From Methylicorpusculum sp. (GTDB lineage: Bacteria; Pseudomonadota; Gammaproteobacteria; Methylococcales; Methylomonadaceae): a stretch of DNA of 64,000 nucleotides. Below are positions 55,273 through 64,000 of this stretch, one piece after another. The stretch's first letter is position 1. Every line of letters begins with the position of its first letter. A program made the position numbers and the translations under genes. The DNA lies in the NCBI RefSeq assembly GCF_030651835.1, contig NZ_JAUSBX010000090.1, positions 1 to 64,000 on the forward strand, given 5' to 3'. The notes under the pieces are model-generated. The model was not told where the DNA came from, ran no database searches, and saw nothing but the letters and a program-made list of their open reading frames with translations.

Positions 55273-56223
55273 CTAAGCTAAACGCCCGGCTATTTTATCA
55301 GTCGAATTGATTAATGCATCGACCATTTCCTCGCCTTGCGCAATGTGTCCGCCATTGGGCAATATCACCAGCTCCGCCCCGGGCAATGCTTCCTGTAATT
55401 GCAAAGCCGCCTCGACCGGACAAACCAGATCATAGCGGCCATGAATAATGACGGTGGGAATATCGCGTAATGCCGCGCAGTTATCAAGAATCTGATTTTC
55501 TTCGATAAAGTACCGATTAACCGCGTAATGAATTTCCATCCGGGCTTGTTTGATCAACGTCAGCGTATCGGCTGTTTGTTGAATAGACGGCCGAAAATCG
55601 TTCCCCAACGCCACCTGACCGCCCCAGGCCATCCATTCTTTGGCGGCGCGCAAGCGGGTCAGTTCATCATCGCCCCAAAGCGCCTCGTTCAACTGCTGAA
55701 TTAAATGATCACCCGATGCATTCGGCAAACTGGAAACCAGACGTAGCCATTGCTCGGGATAAATACGGCCGGCACCGTCTTTAGCGAACCACTCCAGATC
55801 ACGCTGACGCGCAAGAAAGACGCCGCGAATGATCATAGCGCTTACCGCTTCGAGATGCGCCTGAGCATACAGCAAACCCAATGTTCCGCCCCAGGAACCG
55901 GCAAACAAAACCCATTGTGGGATGCCCAGCCGCCTGCGAATCAACTCCATGTCATTGATCAAATCCGCCGTGTTGTTGGCTTCCAGCTCGCCAAAAGGCA
56001 AGGAGCGGCCACAGCCGCGCTGGTCAAACAAAACGATATGATAAAGCTCAGGATCAAAAAACCGCCGGTGATCCGGCTTACATCCAGAACAGGGCCCACC
56101 GTGCAAAAAAACAACCGGTACCCCTTGAGGGTTACCGCATTGCTCCACATAAACAGTGTGCTGGGATTGGGTTTCCAGGTAAAAGGTATGGAACGGTTCA
56201 ATGGCCGGATATAAAGTCTTCAT
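55273..56223 (-). CDS. pip: Proline iminopeptidase
   Basis: YPAIEPFHTFYLETQSQHTVYVEQCGNPQGVPVVFLHGGPGSG-type motif; GGSWGGTLGLLYAQAH-type nucleophile region. Confidence 0.93.
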   Translation of the reverse strand: MKTLYPAIEPFHTFYLETQSQHTVYVEQCGNPQGVPVVFLHGGPCSGCKPDHRRFFDPELYHIVLFDQRGCGRSLPFGELEANNTADLINDMELIRRRLGIPQWVLFAGSWGGTLGLLYAQAHLEAVSAMIIRGVFLARQRDLEWFAKDGAGRIYPEQWLRLVSSLPNASGDHLIQQLNEALWGDDELTRLRAAKEWMAWGGQVALGNDFRPSIQQTADTLTLIKQARMEIHYAVNRYFIEENQILDNCAALRDIPTVIIHGRYDLVCPVEAALQLQEALPGAELVILPNGGHIAQGEEMVDALINSTDKIAGRLA

Positions 56224-56324
56224 GTATCAGTTGGGTTTAATGGTTTCAAATCGATCTCTTTTAGGATTCAAGCGCTCTCTAAAATTGACCCGATTATCAA
56301 GGCACTGTTTGCGTTAATAGCGGG

Positions 56325-56390
56325 GCTCGTCCCGGCAGGGATTGCCGAAATCCGGAAGCCATGGATGGCGTTGATTTAGTTTCAACAACT
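56325..56390 (+). repeat. Family B fragment
   Basis: CTCGTCCCGGCAGGGATTGCCGAAATCCGGAAGCCATGGATGGCG. Confidence 0.45.
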
Positions 56391-56406
56391 GCCCCGGCTT
56401 GGCATC

Positions 56407-56530
56407 ACCCCGGCAAATAAAGACCGTTGTAGGCCGGATAAGGCGACAGCCGCATCCGCCAAAGCCGTTAACGGTGGATGCGCTATCGCTTATCCACCCT
56501 ACCCATCTGCCAGGCTGACTTTCACGGTAA
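56407..56530. repeat. Inverted REP pair (REPIN-like, family C copy 2)
   Basis: GTAGGCCGGATAAGGCGACAGCCGCATCCGCC...GGTGGATGCGCTATCGCTTATCCACCCTAC; loop contains CCGTTAACGG. Confidence 0.7.
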
Positions 56531-56570
56531 CGCGAACAGTGCCAGGATCAATGCCTGATTTTTACTCATA

Positions 56571-56602
56571 AAAAAAGGAGGGGTTTGACGCCCTCCTTTT
56601 TG
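56571..56602 (-). terminator. Intrinsic terminator downstream of the outer membrane protein gene
   Basis: Minus strand CCAAAAAGGAGGGCGTCAAACCCCTCCTTTTTTT. Confidence 0.8.
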
Positions 56603-56624
56603 GGGTTTCGTTAAGTTTTAAAAC

Positions 56625-57488
56625 TTAGAACTTGAAACCTACAGAACCACCCAATGAGAAGCCGTCGGTATCAACCCCGTCAACATTATCAAACGATTCG
56701 TGATAACGCACATCGGCGCCCAGAACGATACCTCTGAATAAATCATAATCCACACCACCACCAAACTGCATGCCGGTATTTAATACGGTAACCGCATCAG
56801 ATGGCGGGCTGATTATATTGATATCCAAACCGGCTGGAATCAACCACGGTCTGAATTTGCTGCCGTGCATGAATTTGATTTTTGGTGCTGCGCTGATTCT
56901 TAACATGTTGACAGTTACATTCTGCAGCAAGTTAACGGGTGCGCCAACAATCACATTTTGAAGTCCGTTATGTTTTCTATCGCCCAATTCAGAATATTCA
57001 ACGCCTAATTCGATTCCAAATGAGGTGTCGTCCATCAAACCGAACAAGTCATTATTCATGTTGAAATCAATTGCGCCACCAATATAGAAAGCATCTTCAT
57101 CAGTAGGACTGGTCAGAATATCCTCGCCAATACCTGAATTTGCAAGACCTGCAGAAGAACCACGAGTATTATTAAACCGTTGCCAACCGCCGCGAACCGC
57201 GAACAAATGATCTTTCTCTGCAGCAGAAGCCGGATTCGCCTTAACAGAAGCTGCCCATTCATCCAATTCCTGAACTTTCGCGGTATCCGCTGCTGAACGG
57301 CTGGCGGCGTCACGGACGCGGCTCAATTCGTTTTGCATTTGTTGCAGCATTTCGGACATTTGATTAACTTGCGCTTCCAGTGCTTCCACTTTTGCATCAG
57401 CAACCGCTTGCGGAGAAACTAGGGCGCCCGCCATGGATAATGTCGCTGTGGCCAGACCCAGCGCGATTTGAGTTTTTTTCAATTTCAT
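56625..57488 (-). CDS. Outer membrane beta-barrel protein with N-terminal coiled coil
   Basis: Signal peptide, KVEALEAQVNQMSEMLQQMQNELSRVRD coiled coil, C-terminal aromatic SVGFKF. Confidence 0.7.
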   Translation of the reverse strand: MKLKKTQIALGLATATLSMAGALVSPQAVADAKVEALEAQVNQMSEMLQQMQNELSRVRDAASRSAADTAKVQELDEWAASVKANPASAAEKDHLFAVRGGWQRFNNTRGSSAGLANSGIGEDILTSPTDEDAFYIGGAIDFNMNNDLFGLMDDTSFGIELGVEYSELGDRKHNGLQNVIVGAPVNLLQNVTVNMLRISAAPKIKFMHGSKFRPWLIPAGLDINIISPPSDAVTVLNTGMQFGGGVDYDLFRGIVLGADVRYHESFDNVDGVDTDGFSLGGSVGFKF

Positions 57489-57788
57489 CGATTCCCCCTC
57501 AAGAGATTATTTTTGTTATATGGTTTTTGCCTTAAAACAACAACACCTTTTTCACGAGGGCAATGATAGCAGCTAAAAGCCATCCTTACAAGTTCCTTAC
57601 AGGTTTTATAATTATTTTTTTCTGCTCGTTTTTTTCTTTAAAATCATGCCAGTACAATACAATCCTAACGTGACTCCTGCTTTGTTTAAAAAAAGCAACA
57701 AGCCTTGCGAATTAAATTCCGGCACTATTTCAGGACATCCCTTGCCTGAAAATTAACCCGTTAAAATCTCATTTCCGCCACAACAAAC

Positions 57789-57825
57789 AAGTAGCCTGGA
57801 TGCAGCGACAGCGAAATCCGGGTAA
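57789..57825. repeat. GTAG-headed REP-like palindrome (family D copy 2)
   Basis: GTAGCCTGGATGCAGCGACAGCGAAATCCGGGTAA. Confidence 0.6.
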
Positions 57826-58020
57826 CTTTGGGACAATACCGTTACGTTAAGACCGTCACGATAAATCGATATATATTATTGTAAGAGCGGGTGCAGAGCT
57901 TCGATGACCTTGCGCTCCACACCCGCCACAAACGGGCTACGCTTTGATGCACAACAAGGTATAATCGCAGGCCATCACAGCCCGCGCATTGCGCACAGTT
58001 CAGATCTTTTTTACGTTGAC

Positions 58021-59121
58021 ATGACGCAAACCTCAGACATTACGATTATCGGCGGCGGCATTATAGGTTTACTGACAGCCCGCGAATTCAACAAAGCCGG
58101 CGCATCGGTAACCCTCATTGAAAAAAATCAGATAGGACAGGAATCCTCATGGGCGGGTGGCGGTATTTTGCTGCCTTTATATCCCTGGTATCAACCTGAC
58201 CCTATCAATCGCCTGGTACTGCAAAGCCTGAAGCTTTATCCCAGCCTAGCAGCAGAGCTCAAGGCCGAAACGCCCGTCGACCCTGAATGGAACCCCTGCG
58301 GGCTTTTAATTACCAAAAACCCCGACATTACCCTTGCGGATAACTGGTGCAAGGCAAACAACCTGTCTAATAGCCCTGCAAGCGATGCTTTACTGGCGCC
58401 TTTTGAGACTCAGCCGCTCAACCCGCTCTGGCTTCCCGGTATTGCCAATGCCCGCAATCCGCGACTGGTCAAGTCGTTAAAAGCCGACCTGATCAACAAG
58501 GGCGTGCAATTGATCGAGCAGACAGCGTTAAAATCGGTTGCTATCAACGGACAAACAATCTCTTCGATTGAAACCACAGACGGCAAACGGGCTGTTAATC
58601 AATTGATCATTGCGACGGGCGCCTGGACGGGCGATGTGTTTGAGCAATTTTTTAGCGGGCAGAATGCCACGTCGCCCCAAATTTTTCCGGTTAAAGGCCA
58701 AATGCTGGTTTTTGACGCGCCGCCGCAATGCTTGCCTTACATTGTCCTGGATGGCGATCAATATCTGATTCCGCGACTCGACGGCAAAATTCTGGCGGGC
58801 AGCACCGTCGAGCATGATGATTACAACAAAGCTACGTCACCTGAAGTTAATGCCCAACTGCGTGAATTTGCGATTCGGCTATTCCCTACGCTTAAAAACT
58901 GCCCGGTCATTCACCACTGGGCAGGACTAAGACCCGGAACAGAGCATGGTATACCTTATATAGACCGGCATCCTGAGATTACCAACTTAAGCATCAATGC
59001 CGGGCATTTCCGTTACGGCCTGGTAATGGGCCCTGCCTCGGCACAACTGATGGTTGACCTGATCCTGGAGCGCACGCCTTCAGTATCGCCTGAACCTTAT
59101 CGCATGGATGCTGAACATTAA
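58021..59121 (+). CDS. thiO: Glycine oxidase ThiO (FAD-dependent)
   Basis: TIIGGGIIGLLTAREFNKAGASVTLIEKN; HWAGLRPGTEHGIPYI; start at MTQTSDITII. Confidence 0.88.
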   Translation: MTQTSDITIIGGGIIGLLTAREFNKAGASVTLIEKNQIGQESSWAGGGILLPLYPWYQPDPINRLVLQSLKLYPSLAAELKAETPVDPEWNPCGLLITKNPDITLADNWCKANNLSNSPASDALLAPFETQPLNPLWLPGIANARNPRLVKSLKADLINKGVQLIEQTALKSVAINGQTISSIETTDGKRAVNQLIIATGAWTGDVFEQFFSGQNATSPQIFPVKGQMLVFDAPPQCLPYIVLDGDQYLIPRLDGKILAGSTVEHDDYNKATSPEVNAQLREFAIRLFPTLKNCPVIHHWAGLRPGTEHGIPYIDRHPEITNLSINAGHFRYGLVMGPASAQLMVDLILERTPSVSPEPYRMDAEH

Positions 59122-59167
59122 GCCCATCATGACCCAACGCACCTTCATTTTTTCGATCTGCTGACTT

Positions 59168-60181
59168 ATGAACACTTACTCTCTGCTCCGCCCTTTATTG
59201 TTTTCACTGGACCCTGAAACCGCTCATGAACTGACGCTTTCACTGATAAAACTGGGCCATACAAGCGGGCTAAACAAGCTTATCAGCCAACCCCCTGTTC
59301 AACGGCCGGTTAAGGTTATGGGGCTTGAATTTAAAAATCCGGTGGGACTTGCGGCAGGACTGGATAAAAATGGTGACGCCATTGACGGCTTGGCGGCTCT
59401 GGGCTTTGGTTTTATCGAAATTGGGACGGTCACGCCAAGACCGCAGCCCGGCAATCCTAAACCCCGGTTATTCCGGCTAAAAGAGCATCAGGCCATCATC
59501 AACCGAATGGGGTTTAATAACAAAGGCATAGACCATCTTTTAGATCAGGTTAAAAGCAGCGCTTACTCCGGCATTATCGGTATCAATATCGGCAAGAATT
59601 TTGACACACCGATGGAACAAGCGGCTGATGATTATTTAATCTGCCTTCGCAAAGCCTATGAAGCCGCCAGCTATATTACGATCAACATTTCCTCGCCCAA
59701 CACCAAAAACCTCAGACAATTGCAGCAAGGAGATGAAATAAAAAATCTGATTTCTGCTTTAAAAGAAGAGCAGTTGAAGCTTAAATCGACATTTGGACAA
59801 TATACGCCGCTGGTATTAAAAATTGCGCCGGATTTGAGCGATGATGAAATCGGGCATATTGCCGGATTATTACTGTCTTTTGAAATAGACGGAGTCATTG
59901 CCACCAATACCACGATTGCACGGGATAGGATTGCCGGCCATCCATTGGCGAATGAAGCAGGGGGATTGAGCGGCGCACCGGTTAAAGATCAATCAACCCA
60001 TGTGGTTAAAATCCTGGCCGGAGAGCTGGGCGGAAAGATGCCTATTATTGCTGCGGGCGGAATTCTCAGTGCGCAGGATGCCGAGGAAAAATTTAAAGCG
60101 GGCGCCAGTCTGGTTCAGATCTACAGCGGTTTAATTTATCAGGGCCCGCAGTTGATTCAGGAAATCTTACACGGAGCGTAA
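59168..60181 (+). CDS. pyrD: Dihydroorotate dehydrogenase (quinone)
   Basis: [45 protein letters not shown]. Confidence 0.96.
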   Translation: MNTYSLLRPLLFSLDPETAHELTLSLIKLGHTSGLNKLISQPPVQRPVKVMGLEFKNPVGLAAGLDKNGDAIDGLAALGFGFIEIGTVTPRPQPGNPKPRLFRLKEHQAIINRMGFNNKGIDHLLDQVKSSAYSGIIGINIGKNFDTPMEQAADDYLICLRKAYEAASYITINISSPNTKNLRQLQQGDEIKNLISALKEEQLKLKSTFGQYTPLVLKIAPDLSDDEIGHIAGLLLSFEIDGVIATNTTIARDRIAGHPLANEAGGLSGAPVKDQSTHVVKILAGELGGKMPIIAAGGILSAQDAEEKFKAGASLVQIYSGLIYQGPQLIQEILHGA

Positions 60182-60254
60182 TTATTCAATCGCAACCCAA
60201 CATTAACGCCATGGCCTTGAAATGCCCTCATTAAGCCGGATGTTTCAGTTAAAT

Positions 60255-60362
60255 CAATAAGCCCGTCATGCCCGTCCGGAAAAGGCATCCAGTAAGCTTC
60301 GAGTTATCCATGGGGTCTGGATTTCGGCTATCCCTGCCGAAATGACGAGGTCGACCAGAAAA
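60255..60362 (-). repeat. Family B fragment, inverted orientation
   Basis: Minus-strand CGTCATTTCGGCAGGGATAGCCGAAATCCAG...CTGGATGCCTTTTCCGGACGGGCATGACG. Confidence 0.6.
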
Positions 60363-60366
60363 CCGG

Positions 60367-60996
60367 TTATCCTTCCTCAACATTGTGTTGCGCGGCTTCC
60401 TGCTCGCGTAACGCACGCTCTTCAAGAAACGAGCGCACATCTTCATTATCGACTCGGGTGTATATTTCTTCTACCGCCAGTGTCAGCCCCAAAGATTCAA
60501 AGGTAACCTCGTCCCCCATGAAATAATGGTTCGATATCCAGCCTTGCGATTTTCTGCAGACTTCCACATCGACAAAATCCTGCTCAATCAAAACCAACTC
60601 CTTGAGGCTGGGTATCGTCTGATAGGTCGTGCGCTTGACCGTTTCGTCAATGCGCCGCGTCGATTTTGAAACCACTTCAACAATGATCACAGGCGATTCG
60701 GTGTAATACTCATTGGGCGTTGCATCGTCGCAAACCACCATGACATCGGGATAAAAAAATCGGCTGCCCGCTTTGATTTTTACATCTGATGCAAAGGGTT
60801 CGCAGGGTTTCCCTTTAAGGAAACTTCTTAGCTCACCAAATACATTACCGGCAATTCTTTCATGATTCTTGCTCGCGCCGGCCATGGCATAAACATCACC
60901 GTCTATGTACTCATGCTTGATTTCGCTGAGCTTTTCTCCGTCCAGGTATTCCTGCTCCGAAATCGGGTTATCATTGAGTTGAATTTGAGCTGACAT
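60367..60996 (-). CDS. Uma2 family (DUF820) endonuclease-like protein
   Basis: EYLDGEKLSEIKHEYIDGDVYAMAGASKNHERIAGN; FYPDVMVVCDD; VIIVEVVSKSTRR. Confidence 0.9.
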   Translation of the reverse strand: MSAQIQLNDNPISEQEYLDGEKLSEIKHEYIDGDVYAMAGASKNHERIAGNVFGELRSFLKGKPCEPFASDVKIKAGSRFFYPDVMVVCDDATPNEYYTESPVIIVEVVSKSTRRIDETVKRTTYQTIPSLKELVLIEQDFVDVEVCRKSQGWISNHYFMGDEVTFESLGLTLAVEEIYTRVDNEDVRSFLEERALREQEAAQHNVEEG

Positions 60997-61115
60997 AAAA
61001 CCTCTAATTACCCCTACTTAAGTTTCCTAATAAGTTCAAAATCGGACAGCCATAATGCTTGGGCTGCAGGAATTATCGATAGGGTTTGCGAAATGAATTA
61101 ATAAAGTACTCTTCC

Positions 61116-61232
61116 ATTACCGTGAAAGCCGATGAGTAGGATGGATAAGCGATAGCGCATCCACCTTTAACAGCATTGGCGGATGCGGCTTTCGCCTTAT
61201 CCGCCCTACAATGATCTTTCATTTGCCGGGGA
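61116..61232. repeat. Inverted REP pair (REPIN-like, family C copy 3)
   Basis: GTAGGATGGATAAGCGATAGCGCATCCACC...GGCGGATGCGGCTTTCGCCTTATCCGCCCTAC. Confidence 0.7.
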
Positions 61233-61239
61233 ATTACTG

Positions 61240-62571
61240 TTACTCTCCGGCAATCGACATCCGTTCAATCAGTATGGAACCGGTTCTGATGTTGCCGCGA
61301 TAATCCACATCATTACCCACGGCAACGATGTTTCTGAACATGTGCTTAAGATTGCCTGCGATGGTGATTTCTTCTACCGGATATTGGATAACACCGTTTT
61401 CGACCCAAAACCCGGAAGCGCCGCGGGAATAATCGCCGGTTACCATGTTGACGCCCTGACCCATCAGCTCCGTAACCAGTAATCCGGTTCCTAAGCGCGC
61501 CAGCATGCCGTTAAAATCGTCATCGCCGGAATCCAAAGTCAGGTTATGCACGCCACCCGCATTGCCGGTACTTTGCATGCCTAATTTACGCGCCGAATAA
61601 GTCCCCAGCACATAGCTTTTCAGGATGCCGTCCGCGACGATATCGCGGGTACGCGTCACCACCCCTTCGGCGTCAAAACTGGCGCTACCCAAAGCGCCGG
61701 ACAAATAAGGCTGCTCATGAATATGGATAAATTCAGGAAAAATAGGCTGATCCAGCATATCCAGCAGGAACGATGATTTGCGGTACAAGTTGCCGCCGCT
61801 GATCGCACTGATCAGCGAACCGAGCAAACCCGAAGCCACTTCGGCCGCATATAAAACAGGGCATTGCCGCGTACTCAACTTACGACCTTCCAGACGGCGG
61901 ATCGTCCGTTCGGCTGCTTTTCTGCCTATCTCGGGACCCGGTTCAAGCTTGCTGGCCTCTCTGGCAACACTGTACCAGTAATCGCGCTGCATGCTATCGC
62001 CCCGCTGGCCCAATACCGAACAACTCATGGAATGCCGGGTTGAAGCATAGCCATGTAAAAAGCCCAAGCTATTACCCAAGACGCGAATGCCTTGATGGGT
62101 GTTGACAGAAGCACCTTCGGAATTAGTGATATCGGCATGGTAACTGCGGGCTGCGTCTTCGCAGGCAATCGCCATATTAATGGCTTGATCGGCAGTGAGT
62201 GTCCAAGGATGATAAAGGTCAAGATCCGGGAACTCGGTCGCTAACCAACTAGGCTCGGGCAATCCGGCATAAGCATCTTCATTGGCATAGCGCGCAAAAC
62301 TTAACGCGGCGGTGACGGTTTCCTTGATCGAGGTTTCGGACAAATCGTTGGTGCTGGCCGAACCCTTGCGCTGCCCGATGTAAACCGTAACACCCAGACC
62401 TTGATCACAATGGTGTTCTATGGTTTCCACATCGCCCATGCGCGCCGTTACGGATAGACCATTTTCAATGCTTAAACCGGCTTCGGCAGCACTGGCGCCC
62501 TGTTCTTTCGCTTCGTCCAATAACAATTGAACCAGCGCGGTTAATCGATTGATTTCGTCTTGATTTTGCAA
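61240..62571 (-). CDS. pmbA: Metalloprotease PmbA/TldE
   Basis: TldD/PmbA family; GGVHNLTLDSGDDDFNGMLARLGTGLLVTELMGQGVNMVTGDYSRGASGFWVENG. Confidence 0.94.
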   Translation of the reverse strand: MQNQDEINRLTALVQLLLDEAKEQGASAAEAGLSIENGLSVTARMGDVETIEHHCDQGLGVTVYIGQRKGSASTNDLSETSIKETVTAALSFARYANEDAYAGLPEPSWLATEFPDLDLYHPWTLTADQAINMAIACEDAARSYHADITNSEGASVNTHQGIRVLGNSLGFLHGYASTRHSMSCSVLGQRGDSMQRDYWYSVAREASKLEPGPEIGRKAAERTIRRLEGRKLSTRQCPVLYAAEVASGLLGSLISAISGGNLYRKSSFLLDMLDQPIFPEFIHIHEQPYLSGALGSASFDAEGVVTRTRDIVADGILKSYVLGTYSARKLGMQSTGNAGGVHNLTLDSGDDDFNGMLARLGTGLLVTELMGQGVNMVTGDYSRGASGFWVENGVIQYPVEEITIAGNLKHMFRNIVAVGNDVDYRGNIRTGSILIERMSIAGE

Positions 62572-62612
62572 AGTGATTCCCTATTGATTATTTAGGTGAG
62601 TGACAATCGTCA

Positions 62613-64000
62613 TCAAATACTGGTTCCGCCTACCGTCAAGCCATCGATTTTGAGCGTAGGCTGACCTACGCCAACCGGCACGCTTTGACCATCTTTTCCG
62701 CAGGTGCCCACGCCGCTGTCCAATTGCAGGTCATTACCGACCATCGACACGCGGGTCAGCACGTCCGGACCGTTGCCAATCAGCGTCGCGCCTTTGACGG
62801 GTCGGGTCAGCTTGCCATTTTCAATCAAATAGGCTTCGCTGGCCGAGAAGACAAATTTTCCTGACGTGATATCGACCTGACCGCCGCCAAAATTCTTTGC
62901 ATACAAACCTTTTTCAACCGAGCGAATGATTTCTTCGGCATCATGAGCGCCCGGCAACATATAGGTGTTGGTCATGCGGGGCATCGGCAAATGCGCATAA
63001 GACTCACGGCGCCCGTTTCCGGTTGGACTGACGCCCATCAACCGGGCGTTGAGCTTATCCTGCATATAACCTTTGAGGATGCCGTTTTCGATCAAAACGG
63101 TATTTTCGGTAGGTGTACCTTCGTCATCAATCGACAATGACCCCCTGCGTCCAGGCAGCGTGCCGTCATCCACAACGGTACATAAACTGGAACCCACCCG
63201 CTCACCGACCCTACCGCTGAACGCGGAGGTGCCTTTTCTATTAAAATCACCTTCAAGTCCGTGCCCTATCGCTTCATGCAGCAAGATACCGGGCCAACCG
63301 GAACCTAAGACCACGGTCATATTGCCGGCCGGCGCTTCAACGGCTTCAAGATTAACCAAAGCCAATCTGACGGCTTCCTTTCCATAGTCCAGCGCTTTGT
63401 CTTCATCGAAAAACATTGTGTAATCACACCGTCCGCCACCGCCCATACTGCCCTGTTCACGTCTTCCGTTCTGTACCACGATCACGGTTACATTCATTCT
63501 GACCAGAGGGCGGATATCGGCAGTCAACTGGCCGTCCTGACTGGCCACCAAAATGCTGTCATGCGCGCCGATCAGGCTGATGATAACTTCTTCAATCCGG
63601 CTGTCGAGCTTTCGGGTTTCACTGTCCACTTTGCGCAGCAAATCGACTTTCTGTTGATCCGCCAGCGATTTAAGCGGGTTGGATGTACCGTAATAAGGCT
63701 GGGAATAACTGGGCTTAAACAGCGCCGAGCGCGCTTCCTGACCTTGTCGGACAATCGCTTTGACATTATTGGCCGCTTCCAGCAGTACCGGCAATTCAAT
63801 CCTGTCACTGTAGGCAAATCCGGTTTTCTCACCGGCAACCGCCCTGACGCCTGCGCCTTTTTCAATACTATGACTGCCTTCCTTGATAATCCCGCTCTCC
63901 ATAACCCAGGATTCAAAATGGCTGGACTGAAAATAGATATCGGCGGCATCCACCTGCGCACTGAGCAAGCTATTCATAATTTTTTCGATATCGCTGTCTT
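62613..64000 (-). CDS. tldD: Metalloprotease TldD (5' end truncated by window end)
   Basis: [25 protein letters not shown] motif; reading frame stays open past M at 63977 to the window edge. Confidence 0.94.
   Translation of the reverse strand, partial: DSDIEKIMNSLLSAQVDAADIYFQSSHFESWVMESGIIKEGSHSIEKGAGVRAVAGEKTGFAYSDRIELPVLLEAANNVKAIVRQGQEARSALFKPSYSQPYYGTSNPLKSLADQQKVDLLRKVDSETRKLDSRIEEVIISLIGAHDSILVASQDGQLTADIRPLVRMNVTVIVVQNGRREQGSMGGGGRCDYTMFFDEDKALDYGKEAVRLALVNLEAVEAPAGNMTVVLGSGWPGILLHEAIGHGLEGDFNRKGTSAFSGRVGERVGSSLCTVVDDGTLPGRRGSLSIDDEGTPTENTVLIENGILKGYMQDKLNARLMGVSPTGNGRRESYAHLPMPRMTNTYMLPGAHDAEEIIRSVEKGLYAKNFGGGQVDITSGKFVFSASEAYLIENGKLTRPVKGATLIGNGPDVLTRVSMVGNDLQLDSGVGTCGKDGQSVPVGVGQPTLKIDGLTVGGTSI

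Noticed and set aside
57830-58020. Possible TPP riboswitch before thiO, because of a GC-rich hairpin (GCGGGTG...CACCCGC)
   Set aside because: No THI-box core (CTGAGA...ACCC...ACCTGATCTGGATAATGCCAGCG) was found; only a simple hairpin.
60367-60996. Uma2 family gene as part of a defence island
   Set aside because: Isolated between pyrD and pmbA with no other defence genes; Uma2 proteins are common and not diagnostic.
45840-61235. CRISPR array suspected from recurrent palindromes (GGCAGGGATTGCC, GGATAAGCGATAGCGCATCC)
   Set aside because: Copies are dispersed over kilobases with no regular spacer units and no cas genes; they fit MITE and REP families.

Overview
The window is ordinary chromosomal sequence, most likely from a gammaproteobacterium; the mxaR/S/A/C-like genes suggest a methylotroph or methanotroph (inference). 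It opens with a minus-strand rRNA operon: partial 23S, tRNA-Ala(TGC), tRNA-Ile(GAT), 16S, with a consensus promoter and boxA sites. Downstream are mostly housekeeping genes: tyrS, anmK, erpA, argC, hslVU, ubiE/J/B, pgk, rpoZ-spoT-ridA-recG-ubiC, dtd, trhP-like, ispH, speD, dcd, pilU, thiO, pyrD, pmbA and tldD (tldD runs off the window end). Less routine genes include an mxaRSAC-like MoxR/DUF58/MxaA/vWA cassette with no dehydrogenase genes beside it, a probable globin-coupled diguanylate cyclase, a vanadium haloperoxidase-like secreted enzyme, a lactate/malate dehydrogenase homolog with an atypical specificity loop, a PP-loop ATPase/TusA/CDF operon and a VPxPA-CTERM protein. The most notable unexplained structure is intergenic: at least two small non-autonomous mobile element families (MITE-like). 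Family A has TIR CAGCAATTCTCA and perfect 9-bp target duplications at two separate loci, with a compensatory base-pair change in its internal stem. Family B has TIR CCTGATTATAAA... and 8-bp target duplications. REP/REPIN-like palindromes and a further TIR-bounded palindromic element are also present. No CRISPR array, prophage or complete IS element was seen.
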